The position numbers were made by a program, and so were the translations under genes. From Moraxella sp. (GTDB taxonomy: Bacteria > Pseudomonadota > Gammaproteobacteria > Pseudomonadales > Moraxellaceae), in the NCBI GenBank assembly GCA_030528385.1, contig JAUMYZ010000006.1, positions 62,001-126,000 of the forward strand: a DNA stretch of 64,000 bases, read 5' to 3'. Position 1 is the first letter of the stretch; every line of letters starts with the position of its first letter. Below are positions 38,234-47,875 of the stretch, in pieces. The notes under the pieces were generated by a model. It was not told the DNA's origin, did not search any database, and worked only from the letters and a program-made list of their open reading frames with translations.

Positions 38234-38268
38234 AACCCCTTGAAAGCTAAGCGCTTCAAGGGGTTTTT
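38234..38268 (+). terminator. tRNA-Val terminator
   Basis: AACCCCTTGAA (38234-38244) pairs with TTCAAGGGGTT (38255-38265), extended inward by AGC/GCG, and followed by TTT. A strong rho-independent hairpin. Confidence 0.8.
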
Positions 38269-38374
38269 GCTTTTGTGGCACATCAGGCTTGTGATAGTTT
38301 CTTTGCTTATTTTGCGTATTTTTAGCGTTTTTCATGTAAAATAATCAAAAAATTACGCCAAGATTACGCCAAAA

Positions 38375-39440
38375 ATGAAACTAAAACCCAGAAAACGTGG
38401 TGATAGCTATCGTATTGAGCTTATGCTTGATGGCAAACGGATATCTGCCACACGAGACACCGCCAAAGAATTTGAGCAATGGGCGAGCCAAAAAATCCTT
38501 AAACCAAAGCCCGAGCCAAATTATCAGATAACAAAAAGCCAACACCAACATTTGCTGAAATTATGGCACTGTATCACGACAAAGTTGGTAAACACAAACC
38601 GTCAGCACGAACAGAAAGTATGTATCGACGGTGCTTTATCCGTGATTACTCCAACATTGCCAACACACAAATACACAAAATCACTGCCAAAGAGTTGACT
38701 GCTTGGCGTAATTTACGTTTACAATCCGTATCAGCAGGCACGGTTAGACGCGAAATCGCTTACTTATCAGCAGTCATGAGTTAGGCTGTTAAAGTAAAGA
38801 ACTTTTTATTATCAAAGAAAACCCATTTACCAACCTTGCCAAACCAGCCATGCCCAAGCCAAGAAATCGGCGCATCAGCGATGATGAGATTGCTATTGTC
38901 TTAGATAGTGCCACTTATACACAAGGCGACAAACCCACCCAAACCCAACATTATGTCGCTTGGGCGTTTTTATTTGCTATCCACACCGCCATGCGTAGGG
39001 GCGAGATATTGAGCATAACCAAAGACGACATCAAGGACGGCTATATCCATTTGCCTAAAACCAAAAACGGCGAAGCTCGCAACGTGCCACTAAGCCCTAA
39101 AGCCAAAGAAATGCTAACTTGGCTTGATATTGATGATAAATTGATACCATTTAACGAAAATTCCTTTAAAAAATCGTGGCAACGAGTGCAAAATAAAGCT
39201 GGATTAGATGACCTAAACTTTCATGACACACGCCACGAAGCCATCAGTCGATTTGTTAAAGAGTATGGCTTACCAGTAGAAAAATTGGCAAAAATTACTG
39301 GACACAAAGACATCAAAACGCTAATTAACACTTATTACAATCCTGACATTCAAGAATTGGTGGATATTTTTGCCCAATCATCAAGCCAAAAAACTTCATC
39401 AAAGCTGGTGCATACGCCAGCTTTGTTTAATTCTCTATAG
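38375..39440 (+). pseudogene. Tyrosine recombinase (phage-type integrase), broken by frameshifts and a stop
   Basis: Remains of an integrase of about 350 residues beside tRNA-Val. The N terminus (MKLKPRKRGDSYRIELMLDG) is in one frame until an A run near 38531-38535. The SAM-like core (IMALYHDKVGKHKPSARTE) continues in the +1-shifted frame until TAG at 38782. The catalytic half continues in the third frame from about 38800. The active-site residues survive there: Arg in AMRRGEIL, Lys in KTKNGEAR, HDTRH, TGHKD and Tyr in INTYYNP. The last piece (from ATG 38850) is an intact frame of 196 codons but lacks the arm-binding and core-binding domains, so it should not be a working integrase. Confidence 0.85.
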
Positions 39441-39619
39441 ATTTTTACTGAACACGACAAAGACTTTGTCAAAATTATGGTCAATCCTGTCAAAGCGCCC
39501 ACCAAAAACCGTCATTTTTTGGCAAACGGACAATAAGGCAGGTCATTTGACGATTGTTATCTTTGGGGTGTTGCTGGGTCATGCTTGAACAATGTCGTTA
39601 GACTTGGTTATGATAGCAA

Positions 39620-39645
39620 AAAACCGCTCTGATGAGAGCGGTTTT
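39620..39645. terminator. Bidirectional terminator-like hairpin
   Basis: AAAACCGCTCT (39620-39630) and AGAGCGGTTTT (39635-39645) form a perfect 11-base stem with a 4-base loop. The sequence suits either strand; it lies at the end of the toxin remnant. Confidence 0.7.
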
Positions 39646-39888
39646 AATCACAATGATAACGACAAGAAATAATACATTGTCAAAACGATAAACAAGGCGA
39701 TTGGCGTCATCAATGCGTCTTGACCAGTAGCCTGAAAGGTTGTATTTAAGTGGTTCTGGTTTACCAATGCCTTCAAAGGTTGAACACTGACAGTCTTTAA
39801 TCAGGGCGTTAATCCGTCTTAGTGTCTTTTTGTCTTGGGTTTGCCAATAGACATAATCGTCCCACGCATCGTCTGTCCAACTAATCAT
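39644..39888 (-). pseudogene. YoeB-type mRNA interferase toxin, frameshifted at the active-site end
   Basis: The frame from the ATG at 39888 encodes a clear Txe/YoeB toxin: DYVYWQTQDKKTLRRINALI, then GIGKPEPLKYNLSGYWSRRI and RLVYRFDN. In YoeB the last residues carry the catalytic His and Tyr (a CRYHY-type end). Here that end (SCRYHC then D and TAA at 39644-39646) is present but one base out of frame. The translated frame instead runs on as LVVIIVIKTALIRAV to 39598. One base has been lost around 39665-39672. The toxin is therefore probably inactive. Its partner antitoxin is truncated just upstream. Confidence 0.75.
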
Positions 39889-39982
39889 CACTTAACTTTC
39901 TTGGTGTGGTTTTGCCTTGTACCACTTCTTGCATACCTTTTAGTAAATGCAAGGCATTGGCAGAATTGGACAACAGATGAAT
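39881..39982 (-). pseudogene. YefM-type antitoxin, only the C-terminal third left
   Basis: The minus-strand frame reads IHLLSNSANALHLLKGMQE and ends KLSDD. This matches the C-terminal, toxin-binding part of YefM/Axe antitoxins (typically LLSNPANA...LL). The stop overlaps the toxin start by 8 bases, as in intact yefM-yoeB operons. Upstream of residue Ile the DNA changes to the phage-gene sequence, so the DNA-binding N-terminal domain is gone. Confidence 0.65.
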
Positions 39983-41125
39983 TGGGCGGACATGGTGGAT
40001 TTGATACCTTGATGAGCCAAAGAGCCTATGACAGTCTATTAAGAGAATTTCACGAGATGGTGGCAAAGGGGAATAAAACCGTCAAAGAAGCCAAAGCCTT
40101 AGCCGATAAGCACAGTCGCAATCAGGCAGAAGCGGACAGCGAATATTTGGCGTATATGATAACGCTATCAGCACATCATAACACATCTAAGACAAGAAGT
40201 CTTATCAACCGTATCATCATGGCGATTAAATCTTTCTTAAAAACCAAGTTTGGTTTATCGTTCCCGTTGATGCCCAATGACATTCTTGCCTTGTCTGAAA
40301 AGATGGTAAGAGATAGAGCAAAAGCCAAGCATATTGATGGGCGTGATGGGGTGCAGTCTTCGCCTGATGAAGCCAACAATAGGGATTTAATCATCAAGCC
40401 TAAGCGTACTGCGACAAACTTTATTCAGGCACGCCAAATGATTACTGATATGCTGGGTAAACCACCAACCAATAAACATACTGGCATGGTGGCAACCTTA
40501 TCTCGGCGTTTACTGGATAAAATATTAAGTGGCAAGGCGGTCGCAAAATCTGTTGATAGTAAAAAGCATATCATGGCAGCCGTTAATATTGATATGTTGT
40601 TTAAAAATGCTGTATTGGGTTGGGTAGAACAAGATAAGAGTAATGCTCACAATGTTTTGGGGGTTCATCGCCTATTTGCACCGCTCTTGATTGACAACAA
40701 GGCTTATTTGACCAAATTAACCATCAAAGAATTGGTGGGCAGCGATGGCAACCGTATTTATTCGGTGGAAACCCTAGATATTGAACATGAAAAAAGCTCC
40801 GTGCCAAACATGGTAGCCACAGCCCAAAAAAGTGAGCTGACTACGCGGTATCATGGAGCTTCTGTTGCTATACTAGCACAAGCCATTGACAATTACAATA
40901 AAAAAAGATACCACCCCTGACAACCCAGACATCCAATTTAGCCGTATGGCGGGCATGGCGGACTTTTATGATAAAAATCAAGATAAAACCAAAGAAGCAT
41001 TGGGTAAACTGGGTAAAATGTCAACGGCATTAATGTCTAATCCAAATATTGACACCGAACAACCAAAGCACTTACCCAAGACAGCCTACCACAACTGTCA
41101 AGCAGCCGCACAAATGACTGGATAA
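39976..41125 (+). pseudogene. Phage polyvalent/MuF-like protein fragment, frameshifted
   Basis: Homology-like sequence starts abruptly at about 39976 (GGHGGFDTLMSQRAYDSLL). It continues through a helical stretch, then a segment HIMAAVNIDMLFKNAVLGW, NVLGVHRLFAPLL, and NRIYSVETLDIEH. That resembles the C-terminal nuclease-like modules (PBECR type) of large phage or mobile-element polyvalent proteins. The frame ends at 40920, but the sequence clearly continues in the next frame (DTTPDNPDIQFSRMAG) after a run of A at 40899-40906. The 5' end is missing at the junction with the antitoxin remnant. Family assignment is tentative. Confidence 0.6.
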
Positions 41126-41249
41126 AATGGTCAATGACACAAAGGCAACGAACGAAGCCAAGACAAACAATGGCTGACGTCAGATGGCAAATACAAATAA
41201 AACTTCTGTTAAAGCGCCTGTTTCTTTGTTTTTGCACCAAAACACCTTA

Positions 41250-41807
41250 TCAACAACCAATCGCCAAAGCCAAGATGACTTCTTGGGGTCTGCCATAAAA
41301 TCCCGCCATCGCGCCATCAGAACAACTTTCGTCATCAACCCTAAACTTCACATTTTTAACAAGTTTTTGGTAGGCTTGCTTGGTCATGGGCTTAAAGGTG
41401 GCATAAAATCCTATGTTCCCACAGTTGCTGCACGCATAGTAGTAGCTGACGCTCTGCAAAGGCAAGCCATACAACGTGGCGTTTTTTAGCTCAATGGTGG
41501 CGTGCAGGTGCATGTCTTGTTGGTTGGACAATTTGGCGGGCAACATATCGTGGCGATATGGCGCTGGCACATTGCTGTATTTGCCTGTTTTGGCGGCATT
41601 GGTCAGTGGTTGGCGCAGGATTTGCTTGTACTGTGGGTGCCCTTCGTCTCCTGCACCGTCTTTAAACACGCTACCCATGATGGCATACAGCGCCTTGCCG
41701 CCATCTCCCCCTTTGCCCACTTCCAAATAGCGAAACGCAGGCGTCCAATCAGCACCATAAGTGATTTGTGCGCACAATGCCAATGCTATCAGCAACGCTT
41801 TATACAT
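41250..41807 (-). CDS. Hypothetical secreted protein
   Basis: A 185-residue protein with a signal peptide (MYKALLIALALCAQITYG, cut before ADW). The mature part has four cysteines, including YYACSNCGNIGFYA and DDESCSDG, which probably form disulphides. The end is hydrophobic (EVILALAIGC). No family recognised. It marks the right-hand boundary of the decayed element; no attachment-site repeat was found between 41125 and 41250. Confidence 0.65.
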   Translation of the reverse strand: MYKALLIALALCAQITYGADWTPAFRYLEVGKGGDGGKALYAIMGSVFKDGAGDEGHPQYKQILRQPLTNAAKTGKYSNVPAPYRHDMLPAKLSNQQDMHLHATIELKNATLYGLPLQSVSYYYACSNCGNIGFYATFKPMTKQAYQKLVKNVKFRVDDESCSDGAMAGFYGRPQEVILALAIGC

Positions 41808-41827
41808 ACCATCCCCCAATCACAAAT

Positions 41828-42391
41828 TCATTTAAAAAACCAATCAAAAAATGGCAACTCATTTAAGGCCATATACAAAATAGCATAAATCACCCCTGCA
41901 ATCAATATCGCCAATAAGGTGCCCAGCCAATTCGGCAACATCACCCCCCGATTTGCCAAGGCGTCAAAAACCATCCTGCTTATCACCCCAACACACACGC
42001 CATGCGCCCACCAAACCGCCAACACAACATGAACAAACAACACCATCTTAATACCCAAATCAGGCACACGACGTTCAATCATAAAAGAAATAAAATCTCC
42101 CACCAAATAAACAAAGCCCATGATGACAATATAACGAATTGCCTGTGATAAATGCTTTATCTTAAACAATTCACCGATAAAAGCCAGCCATTCAATCAAG
42201 CACAATAAAAAAGTCGGCACGCCCAAATAAATCGCTAACAGCGTCATCACAAATACCAGCGTATCGTTAATATCCGCTTGGCTAAAAATAAATTTTTGTA
42301 AAACAAATAATAACAACACCACAAACCAAGTGGCTACTGTAATAATCGTGGTGCGTTTTAGATGACGGGGCAGCTTTGGCATAATGTGCAT
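41828..42391 (-). CDS. Hypothetical multi-pass membrane protein
   Basis: A 187-residue protein with five hydrophobic segments and a basic N terminus (PKLPRHLKRTTI). No recognised family. Its ATG follows directly on the NERD gene's stop (TAG then ATG), so the two are co-transcribed. The pair is more AT-rich than the flanking genes. A later ATG at 42382 is an alternative start. Confidence 0.65.
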   Translation of the reverse strand: MHIMPKLPRHLKRTTIITVATWFVVLLLFVLQKFIFSQADINDTLVFVMTLLAIYLGVPTFLLCLIEWLAFIGELFKIKHLSQAIRYIVIMGFVYLVGDFISFMIERRVPDLGIKMVLFVHVVLAVWWAHGVCVGVISRMVFDALANRGVMLPNWLGTLLAILIAGVIYAILYMALNELPFFDWFFK

Positions 42392-43108
42392 CTAATCCAT
42401 AGGACGAGTGCCACGGCATTTTGGGTAACGAGTACAACCCCAAAATGCTTTGTTTTTATCATCACCATTTTTTGCCACACGTTTAACCATCATGCTTTGA
42501 CATTTTGGGCAGGTAGGACTATTTTTCTTTTGCTCAATGTGCCGCCGCACATTTGCTTGGTGCATAAAATAAGTCCCTAAGCCATTATCAAATTTATTTT
42601 CTTTAATATTTTTAACAATCATTAAAACTTGCTCTTGGCTTAAAATGATTTTATTTTTGGTTTTAATATAGGAAATTAAGCCACGATTTAATACAAAATC
42701 AGGCAGCTCATCTTTTGTTTTTAATTCACTGTTTGAAGCAAACCAAATAATGCTATGAAAATACGCTAAATCTAATTGCAATAAATCTGACAAGGTTTTG
42801 ATATGTCCATAGTTTTGGCGAATGGGATTATAAAATTGAAATTTTTTACCACCCCTAACAACTTGCGTCCATTTTTCTTGTTTTTCATTGCCAAAAATCC
42901 AGCCCTGATAATTTTTAGTCTCTATCACAAATATGCCGTATTGAGAAACAATAATATGGTCAATTTGTGTGGTCATGCCATGATGTTTAGGCAGGGTTAC
43001 ATTATTAAGACGGTGATAAATGCCATCATCTAAGGCAATCCACGACACAAAATTTGTCATGGTCTCACCAAACCAACCTTTTAATAATGATTTCATCATA
43101 TTTGCCAT
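42392..43108 (-). CDS. NERD-domain nuclease-like protein with a topoisomerase-type zinc ribbon
   Basis: A 238-residue protein. Residues about 10-120 are a NERD (nuclease-related) domain: GWFGETMTNFVSW, TQIDHIIVSQYGIFVIETKN with the Asp and the Glu-x-Lys of the restriction-endonuclease-like active site, and WIFG. The C-terminal 40 residues are a zinc ribbon, CPKCQSMMVKR, with a second pair in FWGCTRYPKCRGTRP, as in topoisomerase I tails. The role in this family is not settled; it probably handles DNA. Operon with the membrane protein downstream. Confidence 0.82.
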   Translation of the reverse strand: MANMMKSLLKGWFGETMTNFVSWIALDDGIYHRLNNVTLPKHHGMTTQIDHIIVSQYGIFVIETKNYQGWIFGNEKQEKWTQVVRGGKKFQFYNPIRQNYGHIKTLSDLLQLDLAYFHSIIWFASNSELKTKDELPDFVLNRGLISYIKTKNKIILSQEQVLMIVKNIKENKFDNGLGTYFMHQANVRRHIEQKKNSPTCPKCQSMMVKRVAKNGDDKNKAFWGCTRYPKCRGTRPMD

Positions 43109-43109
43109 A

Positions 43110-43146
43110 AAAAAATAGATGTGCCATTATAACACATCTATTTTTT
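43110..43146 (-). terminator. tkt terminator
   Basis: AAAAAATAGATGTG (43110-43123) and CACATCTATTTTTT (43133-43146) form a perfect 14-base stem with a T run, 12 bases past the tkt stop. Confidence 0.8.
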
Positions 43147-43158
43147 ATCAAAATCAAC

Positions 43159-45183
43159 CTAAATCAGCGATTTGACCGCTTGTATCACCGCTTCGCTGGT
43201 AATGCCAAAGTGTTTAAACAGCGCTTTGGCGGGGGCGGATTCGCCAAAGGTAGTCATGCCAATGACTTTGCCATCAAGCCCCACAAATTTATACCAATAA
43301 TCGCTAATGCCCGCTTCTACCGCCACTCTGGCACGCACAGCAGACGGCAAAACGCTTTCACGGTAGTCGGCTGATTGCTGGGCGAACACTTCACAGCAGG
43401 GCATAGACACCACACGCACGCCCACGCCTTCACCGCTTAATGCTTGATAAGCCTTCATGGCAAGTTCTACTTCTGAACCTGTGGCGATGATGATGGCTTG
43501 TAGCTCGCCTTGTTCTTTTGCCAAGATATAACCCCCCTTTTCAATCAGGGTGATTTGTTCATCACTGCGTGCTTGATGGGGCAAGTTTTGACGAGATAAA
43601 ATCAGTGATGTTGGGGCATGAGCACTCAAAAGTGCCGATTTGTACGCCACCGCCGTCTCTACGGTATCGCAAGGTCGCCATGTGAAGTGATTGGGCGTCT
43701 GTCTTAGGCTGGCGATTTGTTCCACAGGCTGATGGGTGGGTCCATCTTCACCCAGCCCAATGCTGTCGTGGGTGTAGATGTTAATCACCCGCTGTTTCAT
43801 CAGTGCCGACATACGCACAGCATTACGCGCGTACTCCATAAACATCAAAAAAGTCGCAGTAAAGGGAATAAATCCACCATGCAATGCCACCCCATTGGCA
43901 ATGGCGGTCATGGCAAATTCACGCACGCCATAATGCACGTAGTTGCCATCAGCGTGGGTTTGTACGCCTTTGGCACTGCTCCATAAAGTCAAATTTGAGC
44001 CTGCCAAATCGGCACTACCGCCCAACACTTCGGGCAAAGCGGGGGCAAGGGCATTTAGGGCATTTTGGCTTGCCTTACGGGTGGCGATGTTCTCGCCCTT
44101 GTCGTTACACAGAGCGATAAACTTGTCCGCTTTGGCAATAAAATCGCTGGGCAATTCACCACTTAGACGGCGTTGTAGCTCTTTGGCTTCATTGGGATAC
44201 TTTGTCTGATAATCGGCAAATTTGTCTTGCCATGCTTGTTCTAGTACCTGCCCTTTTTCTAATGCATTCCACGCCTTGTAAATCTCATCGCTGATGGCAA
44301 AGGGCTCGCCATTTTCCCAGCCAAGCTCCACTCGTGCCAAAGCAATCTCGTCCACGCCTAGGGGAGCTCCGTGGCAGTCTTCTTTGCCTTGTTTGTTGGG
44401 GCTGCCCAGTCCAATCACCGTTTTGCAAATAATCAAAGTGGGTTTGTTGGTTTCTTTTTTGGCGGTAATGGTTGCTTGACGAATTTGCTCGCTGTCGTGT
44501 CCGTCCACCTTGAGCACTTGCCAGCCATAAGCGTCAAAGCGTTTGGCGGTGTCGTCAGAGAACCAGCCTTCTACTTCCCCATCAATAGAAATGCCGTTAT
44601 CGTCATAATAGACAATCAGCTTACCCAGTCCAAGCGTGCCAGCCAGTGAGCAGGCTTCGTGGCTAATGCCTTCCATCAAACAGCCATCGCCAACAAAGCA
44701 ATAAGTATGATGGTCAATGATGGCGTTGTCGGGCTTATTAAATTGTCCTGCCAAGGTTTTTTCGGCTAGAGCAAAGCCCACCGCATTGGCAATACCCTGC
44801 CCCAAAGGCCCTGTGGTGGTTTCAATGCCATCGGCATAGCCATATTCAGGGTGCCCTGCGGTTTTGGCATGGAGCTGACGAAAATTTTTGATGTCATCAA
44901 GGCTTAAATCATAGCCACTCAAATGCAGCAAGGCATAAAGCAACATAGAGCCATGACCATTGGAGAGCACAAAGCGGTCGCGATTTGCCCAGTTGGCGTT
45001 TTTTGGATTGTGCTTTAAAAACTCTCGCCACAAGACATCAGCAATGTCTGCCATGCCCATCGGTGCCCCAGGGTGTCCTGAATTTGCCTTTTGGACAGCG
45101 TCCATGGCAAGAATACGAATGGCGTTGGCGGTGTGGCGTTGGTTTAAAGGGGGATTTAGGGGTGAATGGGTAGGGGTTGGCAT
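43159..45183 (-). CDS. tkt: Transketolase
   Basis: Thiamine-diphosphate enzyme of the pentose phosphate pathway. The 674 residues show [37 protein letters not shown], the TPP motif [13 protein letters not shown], and the C-terminal [17 protein letters not shown]. The ATG at 45183 (AGGA upstream) was chosen over an open extension to 45267 that has no homologous content. Confidence 0.96.
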   Translation of the reverse strand: MPTPTHSPLNPPLNQRHTANAIRILAMDAVQKANSGHPGAPMGMADIADVLWREFLKHNPKNANWANRDRFVLSNGHGSMLLYALLHLSGYDLSLDDIKNFRQLHAKTAGHPEYGYADGIETTTGPLGQGIANAVGFALAEKTLAGQFNKPDNAIIDHHTYCFVGDGCLMEGISHEACSLAGTLGLGKLIVYYDDNGISIDGEVEGWFSDDTAKRFDAYGWQVLKVDGHDSEQIRQATITAKKETNKPTLIICKTVIGLGSPNKQGKEDCHGAPLGVDEIALARVELGWENGEPFAISDEIYKAWNALEKGQVLEQAWQDKFADYQTKYPNEAKELQRRLSGELPSDFIAKADKFIALCNDKGENIATRKASQNALNALAPALPEVLGGSADLAGSNLTLWSSAKGVQTHADGNYVHYGVREFAMTAIANGVALHGGFIPFTATFLMFMEYARNAVRMSALMKQRVINIYTHDSIGLGEDGPTHQPVEQIASLRQTPNHFTWRPCDTVETAVAYKSALLSAHAPTSLILSRQNLPHQARSDEQITLIEKGGYILAKEQGELQAIIIATGSEVELAMKAYQALSGEGVGVRVVSMPCCEVFAQQSADYRESVLPSAVRARVAVEAGISDYWYKFVGLDGKVIGMTTFGESAPAKALFKHFGITSEAVIQAVKSLI

Positions 45184-45550
45184 GGGGCTAGTCCTAACAG
45201 GCTTAAATAAATTGGGTATTATAACATAAACCAGCAAATGCTTTGCGGTGATTTTTAATCGCAACAATGCTCAGTCGCCAAATGACTGGCATTGTAATTT
45301 TAACCACACAAAATTTGCTCAGCAATCAAAGTATCAATCTCCACATACGCATCTTCTCATTTATTAATCAATAATATTGATTTTTTAACCGTTCTTTTCA
45401 AACAAAAAACCAGTTTGACAATCTCATAAAGACAACAAGACAACCGTTTATCTCTTTTTGTGTCATCTTTGATGTGAATGATTATGTTTTTCTTTAATAT
45501 TTTATTACATCAAAAAACCGCTTGGCTTTACCAAGCGGTTTAATTTGAGA
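45184..45550. other. AT-rich region between serS and tkt
   Basis: These 367 bases carry no gene. They hold the serS terminator (45515-45541) and presumably the tkt promoter nearer 45190-45300, which I could not fix. Confidence 0.55.
45515..45541 (-). terminator. serS terminator
   Basis: AAACCGCTTGG (45515-45525) and CCAAGCGGTTT (45531-45541), perfect 11-base stem, 5-base loop, followed by six T on the minus strand. Confidence 0.85.
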
Positions 45551-46816
45551 TTAGTCCAATATTTCAATTCCACCCATATAGCCCTGCAGCGCCTTGGGAA
45601 CATTGACCGTGCCATCGGCGTTTTGGTGGTTTTCAAGGATAGCAAGCAGCGTACGCCCCACCGCCAGTCCAGAGCCGTTTAGCGTGTGGACAAGTTCAGT
45701 CTTTTTGCCGTCTTTGAGTCTTGCCCCCATACGCCGAGCCTGAAAGTCGCCACAGTTAGAACAGCTAGAAATCTCACGATAAGTGTTTTGGCTAGGTAGC
45801 CACACTTCAATGTCATAAGTTTTGGTCGCACTAAACCCCATGTCGCCTGTGCACAAAGCCACCACACGATAAGGCAGTTCTAAGGCTTGCAAAATGCTCT
45901 CAGCTTGGACGGTCATCTCTTCTAATGCTTGCATGGACGTGTCAGCACGCACAATCTGCACCATCTCCACTTTTTCAAACTGGTGCTGGCGAATGAGCCC
46001 CCGTGTATCACGCCCTGCACTGCCCGCTTCGCTACGAAAGCACGGCGTGTGTGCGGTGAGTTTGATGGGCAAATCGCTGGGGCTTAAAATACTATCACGC
46101 ACGCTGTTGGTTAGTGGCACTTCTGATGTCGGGATTAGGTAATATTCACGCTCGCCACGCAGTTTAAATAGGTCTTCTTCAAACTTGGGCAACTGTCCTG
46201 TGCCGTGCAAACTGTCGCTATTGACCATATAAGGCACATACATCTCGGTGTAACCTGCCTTGATGTGGGTGTCTAGCATAAACTGCACCAAGGCACGATT
46301 GAGCCCAGCAAGAGAGCCCTTTAACACGCTAAACCGACTGCCCGTCAATTTTGCCGCCAGTTCAAAATCAAGCTGACCTAGCTGTTCACCAATGTCGGTA
46401 TGGTCTTTGACAGCAAAGTCAAACGCTCGTGGCTCACCCCACTTTCGCACTTCTGTATTGTCGCTCTCGTCCACACCAACGGGCACGCTGTCATCGGGCA
46501 GGTTAGGAATTTGTAGGCTCTCTTGAGCGATGATGGTTTGCAGCTCTTTTAGCTCGCTTTCGGCACGCTTCATCTCTTCGCTGACCACTTCCATCTGGGC
46601 AAGCAGCTCATCTATGTTGTCGCCTGCTCGTTTTAGCTCACCGATTTTTTTTGCCCCCGCATTTTTTTGGGCTTGTAACGCTTCGGTTTTTATCTGAATG
46701 GTTTTACGCTTCGCTTCCATCTCTTGCCAAAAGCCAATGTCCAAGTTGTAGCCACGCGTTGCCAATTTTTGTTGTAATGCGGTCAAATCACCACGAAGTA
46801 ATTTTGGGTCTAACAT
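45551..46816 (-). CDS. serS: Seryl-tRNA synthetase
   Basis: Class II synthetase of 421 residues. The N-terminal coiled-coil arm (about 25-105: [17 protein letters not shown] and onward) binds the long variable arm of tRNA-Ser. Motif 2 [21 protein letters not shown] and motif 3 [16 protein letters not shown] are complete. Monocistronic with a strong terminator. Confidence 0.97.
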   Translation of the reverse strand: MLDPKLLRGDLTALQQKLATRGYNLDIGFWQEMEAKRKTIQIKTEALQAQKNAGAKKIGELKRAGDNIDELLAQMEVVSEEMKRAESELKELQTIIAQESLQIPNLPDDSVPVGVDESDNTEVRKWGEPRAFDFAVKDHTDIGEQLGQLDFELAAKLTGSRFSVLKGSLAGLNRALVQFMLDTHIKAGYTEMYVPYMVNSDSLHGTGQLPKFEEDLFKLRGEREYYLIPTSEVPLTNSVRDSILSPSDLPIKLTAHTPCFRSEAGSAGRDTRGLIRQHQFEKVEMVQIVRADTSMQALEEMTVQAESILQALELPYRVVALCTGDMGFSATKTYDIEVWLPSQNTYREISSCSNCGDFQARRMGARLKDGKKTELVHTLNGSGLAVGRTLLAILENHQNADGTVNVPKALQGYMGGIEILD

Positions 46817-46904
46817 AACAGTGCTCTATTTGTCATTTAAACGTAAACGAACTATCATAACAAAAATACATCAAAATTTCAGCCAGTTTTGCCATGTTTC
46901 TCCA

Positions 46905-46956
46905 AGATTTATCCCAACACCAAAAATCTGAGACTTATCCCAATACCAAAAATTTG
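46905..46956. repeat. Two tandem copies of a 26-base repeat
   Basis: AGATTTATCCCAACACCAAA... (46905-46930) is followed at once by a second copy (46931-46956) differing at three positions, all C/T changes. It lies 90 bases upstream of serS and 70 upstream of the next gene. Could be a duplicated operator or simple slippage product. Confidence 0.75.
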
Positions 46957-47025
46957 TGGCGAATTGGTTTATTTTTGGCTAAGATTTGGGTAAGATAAGC
47001 GATTATTTGCCTTAGATTTGTGATT

Positions 47026-47688
47026 ATGAAAGCAACCAAAAAACAGCAAGCACTTTATCCTTATACCCTACAACCCATCGCTTTGGGCATGAATGATGAC
47101 GAGTTTTATCGCGCCCAACTGGCACTGTTTGACAAAGGTGCCAGCGCCTATGACATCAAAGCGGTGCGCACCAAAGAGTGGGTGATTTTGGGCGTCATTG
47201 CCTTGTCTGCCATCGCAGGATTGATATGGCTGTCGGGTTATTCTACGGTGATTTTTTGGTTGATGTTGGTGGGCATTGGCATTTATCTTTTAGTGCGTAC
47301 TTTGGGTCTAAAATGGTACGCCAAACGTGAATTTGAAAAACAAATCAGCCAAAACGCCATACCCGAAGAGATGAGCAAACTCAAACTTGGCGTCCAAAGC
47401 CATGGACTCATCATGGCAATTCCTGCCAACACCACCATCATACAAAGTCCCCAAATGCGTGGCATGCACATGAAAACTGCACCCACACAACAAGGCGTCA
47501 TTCCGTGGTCGGCGGTGTCTGGCTGGGACGAAACGGAAGATTTTTTGTTTGTCATGTTTGAACTGCAAGGTCAACGCGGCAGCCAAATCATCCCCAAACG
47601 CCTAAAAGACAAAGGCCTACCCATACACACCATCACCAAACATCTTAGCCAAGTCAAAGCTCGTGGACTGCAGTTGCCGACAGCCTAA
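47026..47688 (+). CDS. YcxB-like domain membrane protein
   Basis: A 220-residue protein with two adjacent membrane helices at about 50-90 (EWVILGVIALSAIAGLIWL; IFWLMLVGIGIYLLV). A C-terminal soluble region follows with GVIPWSAVSGWDETEDFLFVMF and IIPKR, the shape of YcxB-like/PH-type domains. The frame begins at a GTG (47020); the ATG at 47026 is more likely. Function unknown. Confidence 0.68.
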   Translation: MKATKKQQALYPYTLQPIALGMNDDEFYRAQLALFDKGASAYDIKAVRTKEWVILGVIALSAIAGLIWLSGYSTVIFWLMLVGIGIYLLVRTLGLKWYAKREFEKQISQNAIPEEMSKLKLGVQSHGLIMAIPANTTIIQSPQMRGMHMKTAPTQQGVIPWSAVSGWDETEDFLFVMFELQGQRGSQIIPKRLKDKGLPIHTITKHLSQVKARGLQLPTA

Positions 47689-47797
47689 ATCAGAGTGTTT
47701 TGCGTTTGATAATGAGTTTTATTTAAAAAAATGCTTACCATCATTGATTTTATCAATTAAAAAATTCAATCAATATGGTTACAATATTTGATTTAAC

Positions 47798-47826
47798 TTG
47801 TGCTTAATTTTTTGTTATGATATAAA
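47798..47826 (+). promoter_or_regulatory. Probable dps promoter
   Basis: TTGTGC (47798-47803) and TATAAA (47821-47826) are 17 bases apart. Just downstream TCAATC/GATTGA (47832-47837, 47843-47848) forms a hairpin followed by six T, at or near the transcript's 5' end. Confidence 0.5.
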
Positions 47827-47875
47827 CCAAGTCAATCATCAAGATTGATGGTTTTTTACTCAACAACCCATAGAG

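Noticed and set aside
41084..41091. Second copy of GCCTACCA, the tRNA-Val 3' end, as a right attachment site
   Set aside because: Only 8 bases match and the flanks do not; chance is likely. No longer repeat of the tRNA end was found before 41250.
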